Source of the DNA: Streptomyces sp. TLI_105 | Lineage (GTDB): Bacteria; Actinomycetota; Actinomycetes; Streptomycetales; Streptomycetaceae | Length of the DNA stretch: 64,000 bases | Assembly: GCF_900105415.1 (NCBI RefSeq) | Contig: NZ_FNSM01000001.1 | Span: 8,068,001-8,132,000 of the forward strand | Direction of reading: 5' to 3' | Part shown: piece by piece, positions 7,721 through 17,260 of the stretch | Layout of the letters: every line of letters starts with the position of its first letter | Numbering within the stretch: the first letter of the stretch is position 1 | Position numbers and translations under genes: made by a program | Notes under the pieces: generated by a model | What the model was told of the DNA's origin: nothing | Databases searched by the model: none | The model's input: the letters and a program-made list of their open reading frames with translations, nothing else

Positions 7721-8809
7721 ATGTCCCAGGCCACCGTCCTGCCCCCGGCCGCCGCCCCCGTCGCGGCGCCCGCCCGCGCCCGGGGCGGCAGCGAGTTCAG
7801 CCCCCTCCTGCGGACGGTCAGGGAACAGGGCCTCCTCGAACACCGCCCCGGCTGGTACGCACGCGGCATCGTCGTCAACCTCCTCGGCATCGCCGCCGTG
7901 GTGGCCGGGCTCGCCCTGATAGGGCCCTCCTGGTGGACGCTGCTCCTCGCGGTCCCCCTCGCCCTGTTCTCCGCACGTGCCGCCTTCGTCGGACACGACG
8001 CCGGCCACGCCCAGATCACCGCGAACCGCAGGGCGAGCCGCATCCTCCAGCTCGTCCACGCGAACCTCCTGCTCGGCATGAGCCGGGAGTGGTGGAACGA
8101 CAAGCACAACCGCCACCACGCCCACCCCAACCACCTCGACAAGGACCCGGACGTCGCCGCAGACATCCTCGTCTTCGCCGAGCACCAGACGGCGGGCCGC
8201 ACGGGCCTGCGCGGGTTCCTCACCCGCCACCAGGCCTGGCTGTTCTTCCCGCTGACCACCCTGGAGGGCATCGCGCTCAAGGTGTACGGGGTCCAGGCCC
8301 TGCTCGCCGAGGACGGTCCGTGCCGCGACCGGCGCGAGCGGCTCGTCGAGGGCGCCCTCCTGCTTGCCCACTTCGCCGGATACGCGGCGCTGCTCCTCAC
8401 GGTCCTGACGCCCGCCCAGGCCCTCGTCTTCGCCCTCGTCCACCAGATGCTCCTCGGCGTGCACCTCGGCATGGCCTTCGCCCCCAACCACAAGGGCATG
8501 GAGCGGCCGGACGAGCACGCGGACGGCGACAGCTGGGGCCATCTGCGCCGTCAGGTCCTCACCTCGCGCAACATCCGGGGCGGTGCCCTGACCGACTGGT
8601 TCCTCGGCGGGCTCAACTACCAGGTCGAGCACCACCTCTTCCCGAGCATGCCGCGCCCGAACCTCCGGCTGGCCCAGCCCGCCGTCCGGGCCCACTGCGC
8701 CGCGCTGGGCGTCCCGTACACGGAGACCGGTTTCGTGGACTCGTACCGCCAGGCACTCGGCCATCTGCACGAGGTGGGGGCACCGCTCCGCGGCGAGGAC
8801 GCGGAGTAG
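7721..8809 (+). CDS. Fatty acid desaturase (membrane di-iron)
   Basis: 362 residues, start at ATG 7721 after GGAG at 7711-7714. All three histidine boxes of membrane desaturases are present: HDAGH (about residue 92), HNRHH (about 129) and QVEHH (about 301), which bind the di-iron centre. Hydrophobic segments cluster at about 45-85 and 205-245. The spacing suits an acyl-lipid or acyl-CoA desaturase that places double bonds in membrane lipid chains with an external electron donor. No fused cytochrome b5 or ferredoxin domain is seen and no reductase lies next door, so the electron source is elsewhere. Regiospecificity cannot be told from sequence. Confidence 0.9.
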   Translation: MSQATVLPPAAAPVAAPARARGGSEFSPLLRTVREQGLLEHRPGWYARGIVVNLLGIAAVVAGLALIGPSWWTLLLAVPLALFSARAAFVGHDAGHAQITANRRASRILQLVHANLLLGMSREWWNDKHNRHHAHPNHLDKDPDVAADILVFAEHQTAGRTGLRGFLTRHQAWLFFPLTTLEGIALKVYGVQALLAEDGPCRDRRERLVEGALLLAHFAGYAALLLTVLTPAQALVFALVHQMLLGVHLGMAFAPNHKGMERPDEHADGDSWGHLRRQVLTSRNIRGGALTDWFLGGLNYQVEHHLFPSMPRPNLRLAQPAVRAHCAALGVPYTETGFVDSYRQALGHLHEVGAPLRGEDAE

Positions 8810-8899
8810 GGTCGTACGTCGAGGCGTGATGTGATCATCGGTCCGGAAGGGCGGCGGGAAGCCGCTCACCGGACCGGAAGAGAAGGGGGAGCTCCCACC

Positions 8900-9445
8900 A
8901 TGACCAGCGGCACCGTCACCACGGTCAGCAGCAACGGCACGTACTCGTTCACCAAGCCCAACCGGGAGGGCATCACCCTCCTCGCCGGGCTCGGTGTGGA
9001 GGGCGACGTCCACGCGGGCGTGACGGTGAAGCACCGGTCCCGCGTCGCGCAGGACCCCACCCAGCCCAACCTCCGTCAGGTCCACCTCATCCACGCCGAG
9101 CTCTTCGACGAGGTCGCGGGCGCCGGCTTCGAGGTCGCCCCCGGCGACCTCGGCGAGAACGTCACGACCCGGGGGATCGACCTCCTCTCCCTGCCCACCG
9201 GCACCCTCCTCCACCTCGGCGCGGAGGCCGTCGTCGAGGTCACCGGACTGCGCAACCCCTGTGCGCAGATCGACGGCTTCCGGCACGGCCTGCTCAAGCA
9301 GGTCCTCGGCCGGGACGAGAACGGCGAGATCGTGCGCAAGGCGGGCATCATGGGCGTCGTGCTCACCGGCGGGGAGGTGCGGCCCGGCGACCCGATCCGG
9401 GCCGAACTGCCGCCGGAGCCGCACCGCCCGCTGGAGCGGGTCTGA
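8900..9445 (+). CDS. MOSC domain protein
   Basis: 181 residues from ATG 8900. It shows the MOSC pattern: GVEGDVHAG near residue 30-38, GDLGENVTTRGIDL (about 80-93), then GLRNPCAQIDGF with the conserved Cys (about 119) and G-I-M-G-V-V toward the end. MOSC domains bind molybdenum cofactor or handle sulfur in Moco sulfurases; stand-alone versions such as YiiM reduce hydroxylated purine analogues or carry persulfide. No partner domain is fused. It is probably a single-gene transcript, convergent with the esterase gene 18 bp away. Confidence 0.88.
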   Translation: MTSGTVTTVSSNGTYSFTKPNREGITLLAGLGVEGDVHAGVTVKHRSRVAQDPTQPNLRQVHLIHAELFDEVAGAGFEVAPGDLGENVTTRGIDLLSLPTGTLLHLGAEAVVEVTGLRNPCAQIDGFRHGLLKQVLGRDENGEIVRKAGIMGVVLTGGEVRPGDPIRAELPPEPHRPLERV

Positions 9446-9463
9446 GCCGCCCGAAGCCCCTGC

Positions 9464-10840
9464 TCAGCCCTCCAGGGCGCAGGAGTTGACCACGTCACCG
9501 CTCGCGGGCCGCGCGATCGTACGGTCCGAGGGCGGCGTCGTACCCTCCTCGACCCAGCGCGTCAGGGCGTCGAACGCGGAGCGGTAGCACGGCAGGATCG
9601 GCCGCAGCCGGTCCGGATACGCGTCGTAGAGGCCGTCCGTGTGCGTCCCGTCCTGCACCGTGTAGTAGCGGTGCAGTCCGCCCCGGCCCCGCGCGTCGAT
9701 CATCCGCGCGTACACGTCGGAGTCAGTGGCGATCGGCAGCAGGGTGTCGAGATCGCCGTGGAGCGTGATGAGGGGCTTGCCGATCCTTCCGGTGAGCGCG
9801 ACCTTCGCGACCGCGCGGTGGACGGACGCCGGCCGCGAGGCGTAGTCGTACGTGGCGTCCGAGGCGCAGGGCGCGAAGATCTGCTCCACGGTCCCGCCGG
9901 CGGTGGAGCCGGGGCAGGCCGGGTCGTACGAGGGGTCGAACTCGGCCCGGAAGAGCTTCTGCGTCAGACCCCAGTAGGCCTTCTCGTGGTACGGCCACAG
10001 GAAGCGCGAGCCGGGTGCGAAGCCCGCCGCGATCAGGTCCTCGTCATCGGCGAGACCCTGGGACCGGGCCACCGTCACCGGCAGGCTCGTCAGGAGGTTC
10101 GGGCCGTGTGTCGTCCACAGCACGCCCTCCCAGTCGACCCCGCCGTCGTACAGCTCGGGCCGGTTCTCCAGCTGCCAGCGCGTGAGGTAGCCGGCGTTGG
10201 AGATGCCGGTCATGTACGTGCGCTCCGGAGCCCGGCCGTAGCGCTGCCGTACGACCTTCTTGGCGGCTCGCGTCAGCTCGGTCACGCGGCGGTTCCACTC
10301 GACGACGGCGTCGCCCGGCTCCCGCCCGTCGGTGAAGAAGTCCGGGCCGGTGTTGCCCTTGTCGGTGGCTGCGTAGGCGAAGCCCCGGGCGAGCACCTGG
10401 TCGGAGATCAGTGCGTCCGTGGAGTACTGGCGCCGGCTTCCGGGGGAGCCGGTGACGACGAGCCCGCCGTTCCAGTGGTCGGGCAGCCGGATGACGAACT
10501 GCGCGTCATGGGTCCAGCCGTGGGTGGTGTTGAGGCGGGAGTCGTCGGGGAAGTAGCCGTCGACCTGGATGCCGGGCACCCCCGAGGGGTTGCGGGTCGC
10601 CTTCGCGGCGAGACCGGCCTGGTCCGCCAGATCGGTGTACGGGGTGCCGGCGAGCCCGGTGGTCGTGAGGTCGTCCAGACAGGCGGACTGCCGGCGTTCG
10701 GCGCCGGGCACATGGATCCGGCTCTGGCGCGCGCAGTGCGCGGCAGCCGGCGCTTCGGCCCCGGCGGGGCTCGCCGGGGCGAGGACGGTGACCCCGGCGA
10801 GGAGCGCGGTGATCAAGGAGACGCCTGGGAACAGGCGCAT
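9464..10840 (-). CDS. Secreted tannase/feruloyl-esterase-like alpha/beta hydrolase
   Basis: 458 residues from ATG 10840, preceded by GGAGG at a good distance. A Sec signal peptide covers residues 1-26 (LLAGVTVLAPASPAGAEA). The catalytic serine is in GISNAG (about residue 212); an Asp in HGDLDTLLP (about 360) and a His in DGTHTDGL (about 400) complete a plausible triad. Cys residues near both ends suggest disulfides outside the cell. The arrangement resembles 3-hydroxybutyrate oligomer hydrolases and the tannase/feruloyl esterase group, so it likely cleaves an ester polymer or plant-derived ester outside the cell. Exact substrate unknown. Confidence 0.75.
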   Translation of the reverse strand: MRLFPGVSLITALLAGVTVLAPASPAGAEAPAAAHCARQSRIHVPGAERRQSACLDDLTTTGLAGTPYTDLADQAGLAAKATRNPSGVPGIQVDGYFPDDSRLNTTHGWTHDAQFVIRLPDHWNGGLVVTGSPGSRRQYSTDALISDQVLARGFAYAATDKGNTGPDFFTDGREPGDAVVEWNRRVTELTRAAKKVVRQRYGRAPERTYMTGISNAGYLTRWQLENRPELYDGGVDWEGVLWTTHGPNLLTSLPVTVARSQGLADDEDLIAAGFAPGSRFLWPYHEKAYWGLTQKLFRAEFDPSYDPACPGSTAGGTVEQIFAPCASDATYDYASRPASVHRAVAKVALTGRIGKPLITLHGDLDTLLPIATDSDVYARMIDARGRGGLHRYYTVQDGTHTDGLYDAYPDRLRPILPCYRSAFDALTRWVEEGTTPPSDRTIARPASGDVVNSCALEG

Positions 10841-10982
10841 GGCGGGCCTCCGGTGGGACGACGGAAAGGGGTGCGGCGCCACATCGTGCGGCGCACCCCT
10901 GTCGTCGGGCCATGGCTGGGAACCACACCTCGGGCCGTCGTTCTATGGGGAGTCAAGACGGGGCAGAGACGGGCGGGGGATC

Positions 10983-11074
10983 TCAGGGGGAGCGGACGGC
11001 CATGGCGTCGAGCGTTTCGAGGAGGCCTTCAGGAGGAGCGCACGGCCATCGCGTCGAGCGCTTCGAGGAGAGCG
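10983..11074. repeat. 46-bp tandem duplication of a gene 3' end
   Basis: The last ~46 bp of the following minus-strand gene (11029-11074, including its stop) are repeated immediately downstream at 10983-11028 with a few substitutions. Read on the minus strand, the copies encode ALLEALDAMAVRSS-stop and GLLETLDAMAVRSP-stop. The second copy is not translated because the first stop precedes it and 46 is not a multiple of three. Confidence 0.8.
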
Positions 11075-11850
11075 GGCAGCTGCGGCCCCCGCGTCACGGG
11101 CAGCACCTCGCGCGGCAGCTCGTCGAGGAGGACGAACGCCATGTCGTCGGCCTTGGCCACGAGCGACCAGCCCGGACCGTCGGCACGCAGCATCCCGGAG
11201 GCCGACCGCACCCGTCCCACCGGCGGCGGCTCCTCCAGATAGCCGCGCAGCTCGTGCAGGGCCTTCCTGACCCCGGTGTACGGGTCGGAGGCCGTGGTGC
11301 CGGATCCCGTGGTCTCCGCGCCGGAGGCCGCCGCCGGCGGCCCTCCGTCCGGTCCCTCGTCGCCCACCCGGGCCCGCCAGGCGTCCCACTGGAGCGCCAC
11401 CTCGTCGGCGCCCAGCCGGCGCTGCGCCGGCCCCCACTCCGCGCCGGAGGGCGGGACCAGCGGTGCGGGATCGCCCTCTTCGGGCTCCGGGTCGTGCGGG
11501 GCCGGGACACCGGGGGCGACGGTCGCCACGGGGAGCGGCCAGCCCGGCAGCCCGGCCACCACCGAACGCTCGTCGGGGGACAGGTCGTAGGCCATGCCGC
11601 AGTCCCAGGAGGAGATGGCCACCGCGACGAGCGACACGTCGTCGACGACGACCGTCCAGCGGGCCCCGTGCCCGTCCTGGCCGAACACGAGCCCGTACCC
11701 CTCGGCGTACGGCCGCAGGCCCAGCGCGGCGCAGGCCGCCGGGTAGTCGTCACCGAGCACGCTCGGGAAGCGCCCGGGCGTCAGCAGTGCCGCGGTCAGC
11801 ACAAACAGCGCGTCGGCGTCGGCGTCGGCGATCGGGTCCGTCCCAGCCAC
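11029..11850 (-). CDS. Conserved hypothetical protein, function unknown
   Basis: About 273 residues. I chose GTG 11850 because GGGGAGG lies five bases before it; a longer form from ATG 11880 is possible. The protein is soluble, with no signal peptide, membrane helix or catalytic motif that I recognise. The N-terminal half (LGDDYPAACAALGLRPYAEGYGLVFGQDG, then WTVVVDDVSLVAVAISSWDCGMAYDL) looks like one folded domain; a Pro/Gly/Glu linker follows at about 120-200, and a short C-terminal domain ends in LLEALDAMAVRSS. It may be an immunity or ligand-binding protein, but nothing in the sequence settles this. It appears monocistronic. Confidence 0.7.
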   Translation of the reverse strand: MAGTDPIADADADALFVLTAALLTPGRFPSVLGDDYPAACAALGLRPYAEGYGLVFGQDGHGARWTVVVDDVSLVAVAISSWDCGMAYDLSPDERSVVAGLPGWPLPVATVAPGVPAPHDPEPEEGDPAPLVPPSGAEWGPAQRRLGADEVALQWDAWRARVGDEGPDGGPPAAASGAETTGSGTTASDPYTGVRKALHELRGYLEEPPPVGRVRSASGMLRADGPGWSLVAKADDMAFVLLDELPREVLPVTRGPQLPALLEALDAMAVRSS

Positions 11851-11949
11851 GGTGTCCTCCCCATCTGGTCGTCGGCGCACCTTAACCAGTGGGTAACCCG
11901 CGCGTCGAGGGTCTCCGCCCCGGAACCTCGCGCCTTCGGGTCGCCTCCG

Positions 11950-12285
11950 TCACGCGTCGCCAGCCCGCCGGGCGGTCGACTGGTCACGCAGGCCGAGCAG
12001 AGAGCGGGCCACGGTGCGGGGGGACTGGTTCCGTTCCCGGGCGAGGGTGATCAGGGCGCGGCAGGCCAGTTCGTTCACTCCGAAGGAGAGCATGCCGGGG
12101 GAGACCCGGCTCGCCGCCTCCTCCGCCCGCGCCGGGTCGTCCTCGGCGCAGGCGGCCACGTACTCGGCGGCCGCCTCGAAGAGGTTGTGCCCCTGGCGGG
12201 GGCGCGGTGGCGCCGGAGCGGCGGCTTCGGGCGCCTTCCGGCCGGAGGGGAGGAGTCTGCGCAGTCTTTCCGGAACTCGTGCCAC
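11950..12285 (-). CDS. Small conserved hypothetical protein
   Basis: 111 residues from GTG 12285, preceded by GGAAAGG; a start 42 bp upstream is also open. The N-terminus is basic and Arg/Pro rich (RVPERLRRLLPSGRK). The rest is helical: NLFEAAAEYVAACAEDDPARAEEAASRVSPGMLSFGVNELACRALITLARERN, then a positively charged tail. The Ala/Glu-rich helices resemble small streptomycete proteins of unknown role. No membrane segment. Coding potential is supported by codon bias; function is not. Confidence 0.6.
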   Translation of the reverse strand: MARVPERLRRLLPSGRKAPEAAAPAPPRPRQGHNLFEAAAEYVAACAEDDPARAEEAASRVSPGMLSFGVNELACRALITLARERNQSPRTVARSLLGLRDQSTARRAGDA

Positions 12286-12510
12286 GGCCCGCCGCCTTTC
12301 CCGGGCACGACTGCCCGGCACCTCCACGGTAGACAGTGAAGTGCCGGTAAAGAAGGGGGCGTTGGCATCCGTGAGAGGTATGTGGGGGCGCGCGTCCGGT
12401 GGGCTCGGTCGGTGAGTGGGAGCGCGTCCGCGCGCAGGCCCCTGAGGATCCCGCGCCCCGGCTGGCCGCCTCGTCGGGCGCGTACCGTCCCTTTCGCCGG
12501 CCGAGGCGGC

Positions 12511-13116
12511 TCAGGACTCGCGGACCGCGAGGGCCAGGTAGCGCGCGTCCTCGTCGACGTAGTCGACGAGCCGCCAGCCGGCCTCGGCGAGCAGGGGACG
12601 CAGCCGGGGCTCCGCGCGCAGGTCGTCCGGCGTGATCTGCCGGCCGTGACGGGCGGCGAGGGCGGCTCGCCCGATCGGGTGGAAGAGGGCGAGGCGGCCC
12701 CCGGGCCGTACGACGCGGGCGAGTTCCCGCAGGCCGACGACGGGGTCCGCGAGGTGCGAGACGAGGCCCGCCCCGAACACGGCGTCGAGCGCGCCGTCGT
12801 GCACCGGGAGCCGGCCGACGTCGGCGAGCAGCAGCGTCCCGCCTTCCTCGCCGCCGCGTCCGGCGGCGACGGCCCGCTCGATCATCTCGGGGGTGAGATC
12901 GGCGCCGAGCACCGTGCCGGAGGGGCCGACGGCGGCCCGGAGCGGCGGGAGCGCCCGGCCAGTCCCGCAGCCGGCGTCCAGCACCGCGTCGCCGGGGTGC
13001 AGGCCGAGCTCGCCCACGGCGGCGGCGTACGCGGGGCCGTCGTCGGGGAACCGGCTGTCCCAGTCGGCGGCGCGGGCGCCGAAGAATTCTCGTACCTGAG
13101 TGGGGTCATCGCTCAT
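12511..13116 (-). CDS. Class I SAM-dependent methyltransferase
   Basis: 201 residues. The SAM-binding motif I is VLDAGCGTG (about residue 45-53), with the acidic loop VLGADLTPEM (about 70), motif II LLLADVGRLP and V-R-P-G-G-R-L-A-L-F (motif III area, about 138). This is the methyltransferase type 11 fold used on small molecules such as ubiquinone-like or secondary-metabolite acceptors. No lipid-binding or membrane segment. It stands alone, divergent from the MHYT gene, so the acceptor cannot be inferred. Confidence 0.88.
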   Translation of the reverse strand: MSDDPTQVREFFGARAADWDSRFPDDGPAYAAAVGELGLHPGDAVLDAGCGTGRALPPLRAAVGPSGTVLGADLTPEMIERAVAAGRGGEEGGTLLLADVGRLPVHDGALDAVFGAGLVSHLADPVVGLRELARVVRPGGRLALFHPIGRAALAARHGRQITPDDLRAEPRLRPLLAEAGWRLVDYVDEDARYLALAVRES

Positions 13117-13277
13117 GAGTTCATGATCTCGCAGGATTCGTTACCCGGAGGGGTGAACGTTCTGCGTGCCCGTTCGAACTCGGCCTGATCGTTCGGAACC
13201 ATCTCTCTGTCATATTCCAGCAGCTTTCGAAATGCGCCCCCGATGCGCCCCCCGATGCGCACTAGCGTCCCTGGGCC

Positions 13278-14138
13278 ATGGGACACCTGGACCACGCCAC
13301 CTTCGGCTGGCTGACACCCGCGCTGTCGTACGCGATGGCCTGCATCGGCGCCGCCCTCGGGCTGCGCTGCACCGTGCGAGCGCTCGACGCGACCGGCCGG
13401 TCACGGCGCAACTGGCTGATCACCGCCGCCTCCGCGATCGGCACCGGCATCTGGACGATGCACTTCGTGGCGATGCTCGGATTCGGAGTGACGGGCACCG
13501 ACATCCGCTACGACGTTCCGCTCACCCTCCTCAGCCTCGTCATGGCGATGGTCGTCGTCGGGATCGGCGTCTTCGCCGTCGGCTACGGACGCGACCGGGT
13601 CCGTTCGCTCCTGATCGGCGGTCTGACCACGGGCGTCGGTGTGGCGAGCATGCACTACATGGGCATGGCCGCACTCCGGCTCCACGGCCAGGTGCGATAC
13701 GACCCGCTCCTCGTCGGACTCTCCGTCCTGATCGCCGTCGTCGCCGCCACGGCAGCCCTCTGGGCTGCGCTCAACATCCACGCGCCCGCGGCCGTGGCCG
13801 TCGCCTCGCTCGTGATGGGAGCGGCCGTCACCAGCATGCACTACACCGGCATGTTCGCCGTGCGGATCGAGGTCGTCCCCTCCAGCGCCCCTCTCCCGGG
13901 AGCCATGCTCATGCAGTTCATCTTCCCCCTCGCCGTCGGCCTCGGCTCGTACCTGTTCATCACCTCCGCCTTCGTCGCCCTCACCCCGACGGCCGGCGAA
14001 CGCGCCGCGTACGCCTCGGCCGGCCGTCTCACCGAACCGGACAAGCGCGCGGTCGACGTCGCACCGCCCGGCTTCCGCGCCGGGGAAGCGGCCCATACGT
14101 TCCGCGCCGGGGAAGCGGCCCGTACGCCCACGACCTGA
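13278..14138 (+). CDS. MHYT-domain integral membrane sensor
   Basis: 286 residues with seven predicted membrane helices. Three copies of the MHYT signature lie at helix ends: TMHFVAM (about 60), SMHYMGM (about 125) and SMHYTGM (about 188). The MHYT family is proposed to bind copper or haem through these Met/His/Tyr residues and sense oxygen, CO or NO. Here no cytoplasmic output domain is attached; the C-terminus only has a short repeated tail (FRAGEAA twice). It starts 72 bp before cvnA and points the same way, so it may feed a signal to the conservon. That link is inference from position. Confidence 0.9.
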   Translation: MGHLDHATFGWLTPALSYAMACIGAALGLRCTVRALDATGRSRRNWLITAASAIGTGIWTMHFVAMLGFGVTGTDIRYDVPLTLLSLVMAMVVVGIGVFAVGYGRDRVRSLLIGGLTTGVGVASMHYMGMAALRLHGQVRYDPLLVGLSVLIAVVAATAALWAALNIHAPAAVAVASLVMGAAVTSMHYTGMFAVRIEVVPSSAPLPGAMLMQFIFPLAVGLGSYLFITSAFVALTPTAGERAAYASAGRLTEPDKRAVDVAPPGFRAGEAAHTFRAGEAARTPTT

Positions 14139-14209
14139 TCCGACCCCTGGCGCACCCCACGCCGCGCCCTACCGCACCAGAGCACAGACGCAGCCGGAAC
14201 GAGGAGGCC

Positions 14210-17200
14210 ATGCGAACTCCCCGCAAGACCAAGGACGCCGAGGCGGCCACGCCGCCACCGGCGGCCGCGCGCGGGCGGCGCGCACACGCGGGCCCGCCCG
14301 CCGACGAGCCGGGGGACCGGACCCCCGGGACCCCACCGACCGCGGGGCACGCGGGCACCGCGACGCCGGGCGCCGCCGGCGGGGGCGCCGGTGCGACCGC
14401 ACAGCCCTCGGGACCGATCTCCGGGCGGCCTTACGCGCGGTCCGGGGCCCCCGCCGGGCCTCCGCCGCCCGACGAGCACCGCGTCCGTCCCGCGTTCCAC
14501 GGCCTGCGCCCCCGCTCGGTCCGCGCCAAGATCGTCTCGCTCCTCATGGTTCCGGTCGTCTCGCTCTTCGCCCTCTGGGGCTTCGCCACCGTCACCACCG
14601 CGCAGGACGTCGCCGGCCTCCGTCGGCTCCAGCGCGTCGACGCCGAGATCCGCGAGCCCGTGACGGCCGCCCTCACCGCGCTCCAGGCCGAACGACGCGC
14701 CGCCGTACGGCAGGTCGCGGCGCCCGGCACCGCCCGGGCCGCCGAGCTCAAGGACCGGATCCGCCGGACGGACGAGGCCGTCGCCCGGCTCCGCCTGGAC
14801 GGCTCGCACACCGTCGGCGACACCGGGGACCTGCCCGGCGACGTCGCCGTCCGGGTGAGCGCGTTCGTCGGCAAGGTCGAGGGCCTCGCCCGGCTCCGTA
14901 CCGCCGCGGCCGACGGGCGCGCCGACTGGGACCAGGTGTACGAGGAGTACACGGACGCCGTCTCCGCCGCCTTCGCGGTCGACGGCGCCCTCACCGGCAT
15001 CCAGGACGCAGAGCAGGGGGCCGACGCGCGCGTACTCCTCGAATTCGGCCGGGCCGGCGAGATGCTGTCCCGCGAGGACGCCCTCCTCACCTCCGCCCAC
15101 CTCACCGGCCGGCTCTCCGCCGACCGACTCCGCGACTTCTCCGGGGCCGTCGAGACCCGGCGCGCCCTCACCGACTCGGCCACCCCCGACCTGCCCGCCG
15201 CCGCGCGCACCGCCTGGGCCCGCCTCTCCGCCGGCGGCGACCACGCCCGGCTCACCCGGGCGGAGGACCGGGTCAGCGCCGCCGACCCGGGCCGCCCCGC
15301 CGCACAGGCGGTCACCTCCACCGAGTGGGACGACGCCCTCGCGGCCGTACACGGCGGACTCGCCGCGATCGAGACCGACGCGCGCCGCGCGGCCGCCGAC
15401 CGCTCCGACCCCTTCGCCGGCGTCCTCACGGCGAGCGGTGCGGCGGTCGTCCTCGGTCTCGCCGCCGTCGCCGCCTCGCTCGTCATCTCCGTACGGATCG
15501 GTCGCGGCCTCGTCGTCGAGCTCGTCAGCCTCCGCAACACCGCCCTCGGCATCGCGCGCCGCAAACTCCCCGCCGCCATGCGCCGGCTCCGAGCGGGCGA
15601 GGAGATCGACGTCCAGGCCGAAGCGCCGCCCGGGCCCGTCTCCCAGGACGAGATCGGCCAGGTCGGCGAGGCACTCACCACCGTCCACCGCGCGGCGCTC
15701 TCCGCCGCCGTCGAACGCGCCGAACTCGCCAGCGGCATCTCCGGGGTGTTCGTCAACCTCGCCCGCCGCAGCCAGGTCCTCGTCCATCGCCAGCTCAACC
15801 TCCTGGACAGCATGGAACGGCGCGCCGACGATCCCAACGAGCTCGGCGACCTCTTCCGGCTCGACCACCTCACCACCCGTATGCGGCGCCACGCGGAGAG
15901 CCTGATCATCCTCTCCGGAGCCGCCCCCGGGCGCGCCTGGCGCATGCCCGTCCCCCTCACCAACGTCGTCCGCGCCGCCGTCTCCGAGATCGAGGACTAC
16001 GCGCGCGTGGAGGTGCGCCGGCTTCCCGAGACGGCCGTCGTCGGCGGAGCCGTCGCCGACCTCACCCACCTCCTGGCCGAACTCATCGAGAACGCCGCCC
16101 AGTTCTCCCCGCCCCACACCAAGGTCCGGGTCAGCGGCGAACCCGTCGGCAACGGCTACGCCCTGGAGATCGAGGACCGGGGGCTCGGCATGGGCAAGGA
16201 GACCCTCGCCGAGGCGAACGCCCGTATCGCCCAGTCCGAGGCCCTCGACCTCTTCGACAGCGACCGGCTCGGCCTCTTCGTGGTCAGCCGCCTCTCCTCC
16301 CGCCACGACATCAAGGTCCATCTGAGGACGTCCCCCTACGGCGGTACGACCGCCGTCGTCCTGCTCCCGACCGACCTGCTCCAGGGCGCGCTGCCACCCG
16401 GCCGCGGCACGCCGGCGGCCGACTCCGACACGCCCCACGACGGAACCCCGCGCGCGGGGAGCCCCCGTACCCACACGTCGGGCGGGCCGGGTGCCGACGC
16501 CGCACGGAGCGGAGTCCGACCCGAAGGGGCCCCGTACGACGACAACGAACGCGCCGCGCGGGAGCGCGAGGAGGCGCGCCGCGCCGAGGCCCGCCGCTTC
16601 GGCCGGCCCCAGATCGCCCAGCCCGCCCCGCCCGCCGCCCCGACGAACCCCGCGCTCCCCGGGAACCCGGCCTCTCCCGCCGCGTCCGGACGCCGGGCCG
16701 CCCCGCAGCCGCAGACGGGAACGCGCCCCGCGAGCCTGTCCCAGCAGCCGGACGGATCGCGGCGCGCGGGCCCGCCGCAGTCCCCTCCGGCCTCCCGCCC
16801 GCAGCCGCCGGCACGCCCGACCGCCGTGCCCGCGCCCGCTCCCGCACCCGCCCTTTCCTCCGCACCCGCTCCCGCCTCCGCCGCAGTGACCGAACTCCGC
16901 CGACGCGACTCCTCCGTACCGACGCCTCCGGCGGAGCAGCCGCCCGCCGCACCGGCCGACCGGGCCGATGCGGGGAGCGAACTGCCCCGACGCGTACGAC
17001 AGGCGAGTCTCGTTCCGCAGCTGCGCGAGGCACCCGCCCCGACACCGGTGTCCGCACCGGTCGCACCCGGCACGGACACGCGCACCCCGGAACAGGTCCG
17101 GGACCGGATGGCGGCGTACCGGGACGGCTGGCAGCGGGGCGGCGGCGCCGCCCCGGGCGCCAGGCGACCCCTCGGCACGGGCTTCGGAACCGACACGGGC

Positions 17201-17260
17201 CACGGCCTCGGCCACGGCACCGCACCTCTCGACCCTCGCTCCGAAGGAGACGACGCATGA
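14210..17260 (+). CDS. cvnA: Conservon sensor histidine kinase-like protein CvnA (NIT domain)
   Basis: 1016 residues from ATG 14210, with GAGGAGG before it. Order: disordered basic/Pro-rich N-terminus (1-100), membrane helix 1 (about 106-126), extracellular nitrate/nitrite-sensing NIT domain (about 130-395), membrane helix 2 (about 403-428), a HAMP-like linker, then a kinase core with LDHL in the phosphoacceptor helix, HLLAELIENAAQFSPP (N box, about 620-636) and DRGLGMG (G box), followed by a Pro/Ala-rich tail of ~280 residues. CvnA proteins act at the membrane in a G-protein-like complex with CvnB, C and D. The stop overlaps the cvnB start (ATGA). The phosphoacceptor region is degenerate, so phosphotransfer is unproven. 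Confidence 0.92.
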   Translation: MRTPRKTKDAEAATPPPAAARGRRAHAGPPADEPGDRTPGTPPTAGHAGTATPGAAGGGAGATAQPSGPISGRPYARSGAPAGPPPPDEHRVRPAFHGLRPRSVRAKIVSLLMVPVVSLFALWGFATVTTAQDVAGLRRLQRVDAEIREPVTAALTALQAERRAAVRQVAAPGTARAAELKDRIRRTDEAVARLRLDGSHTVGDTGDLPGDVAVRVSAFVGKVEGLARLRTAAADGRADWDQVYEEYTDAVSAAFAVDGALTGIQDAEQGADARVLLEFGRAGEMLSREDALLTSAHLTGRLSADRLRDFSGAVETRRALTDSATPDLPAAARTAWARLSAGGDHARLTRAEDRVSAADPGRPAAQAVTSTEWDDALAAVHGGLAAIETDARRAAADRSDPFAGVLTASGAAVVLGLAAVAASLVISVRIGRGLVVELVSLRNTALGIARRKLPAAMRRLRAGEEIDVQAEAPPGPVSQDEIGQVGEALTTVHRAALSAAVERAELASGISGVFVNLARRSQVLVHRQLNLLDSMERRADDPNELGDLFRLDHLTTRMRRHAESLIILSGAAPGRAWRMPVPLTNVVRAAVSEIEDYARVEVRRLPETAVVGGAVADLTHLLAELIENAAQFSPPHTKVRVSGEPVGNGYALEIEDRGLGMGKETLAEANARIAQSEALDLFDSDRLGLFVVSRLSSRHDIKVHLRTSPYGGTTAVVLLPTDLLQGALPPGRGTPAADSDTPHDGTPRAGSPRTHTSGGPGADAARSGVRPEGAPYDDNERAAREREEARRAEARRFGRPQIAQPAPPAAPTNPALPGNPASPAASGRRAAPQPQTGTRPASLSQQPDGSRRAGPPQSPPASRPQPPARPTAVPAPAPAPALSSAPAPASAAVTELRRRDSSVPTPPAEQPPAAPADRADAGSELPRRVRQASLVPQLREAPAPTPVSAPVAPGTDTRTPEQVRDRMAAYRDGWQRGGGAAPGARRPLGTGFGTDTGHGLGHGTAPLDPRSEGDDA

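Noticed and set aside
12328..12510. Possible regulatory RNA between the small hypothetical gene and the methyltransferase
   Set aside because: No paired segments or known motif beyond what a GC-rich spacer gives by chance.
13841..17215. A very long open frame (over 1100 codons) on the minus strand through cvnA
   Set aside because: It is a shadow of cvnA caused by high GC; its composition is Gly/Arg/Ala rich with no domain, and all four conservon genes on the plus strand are intact.
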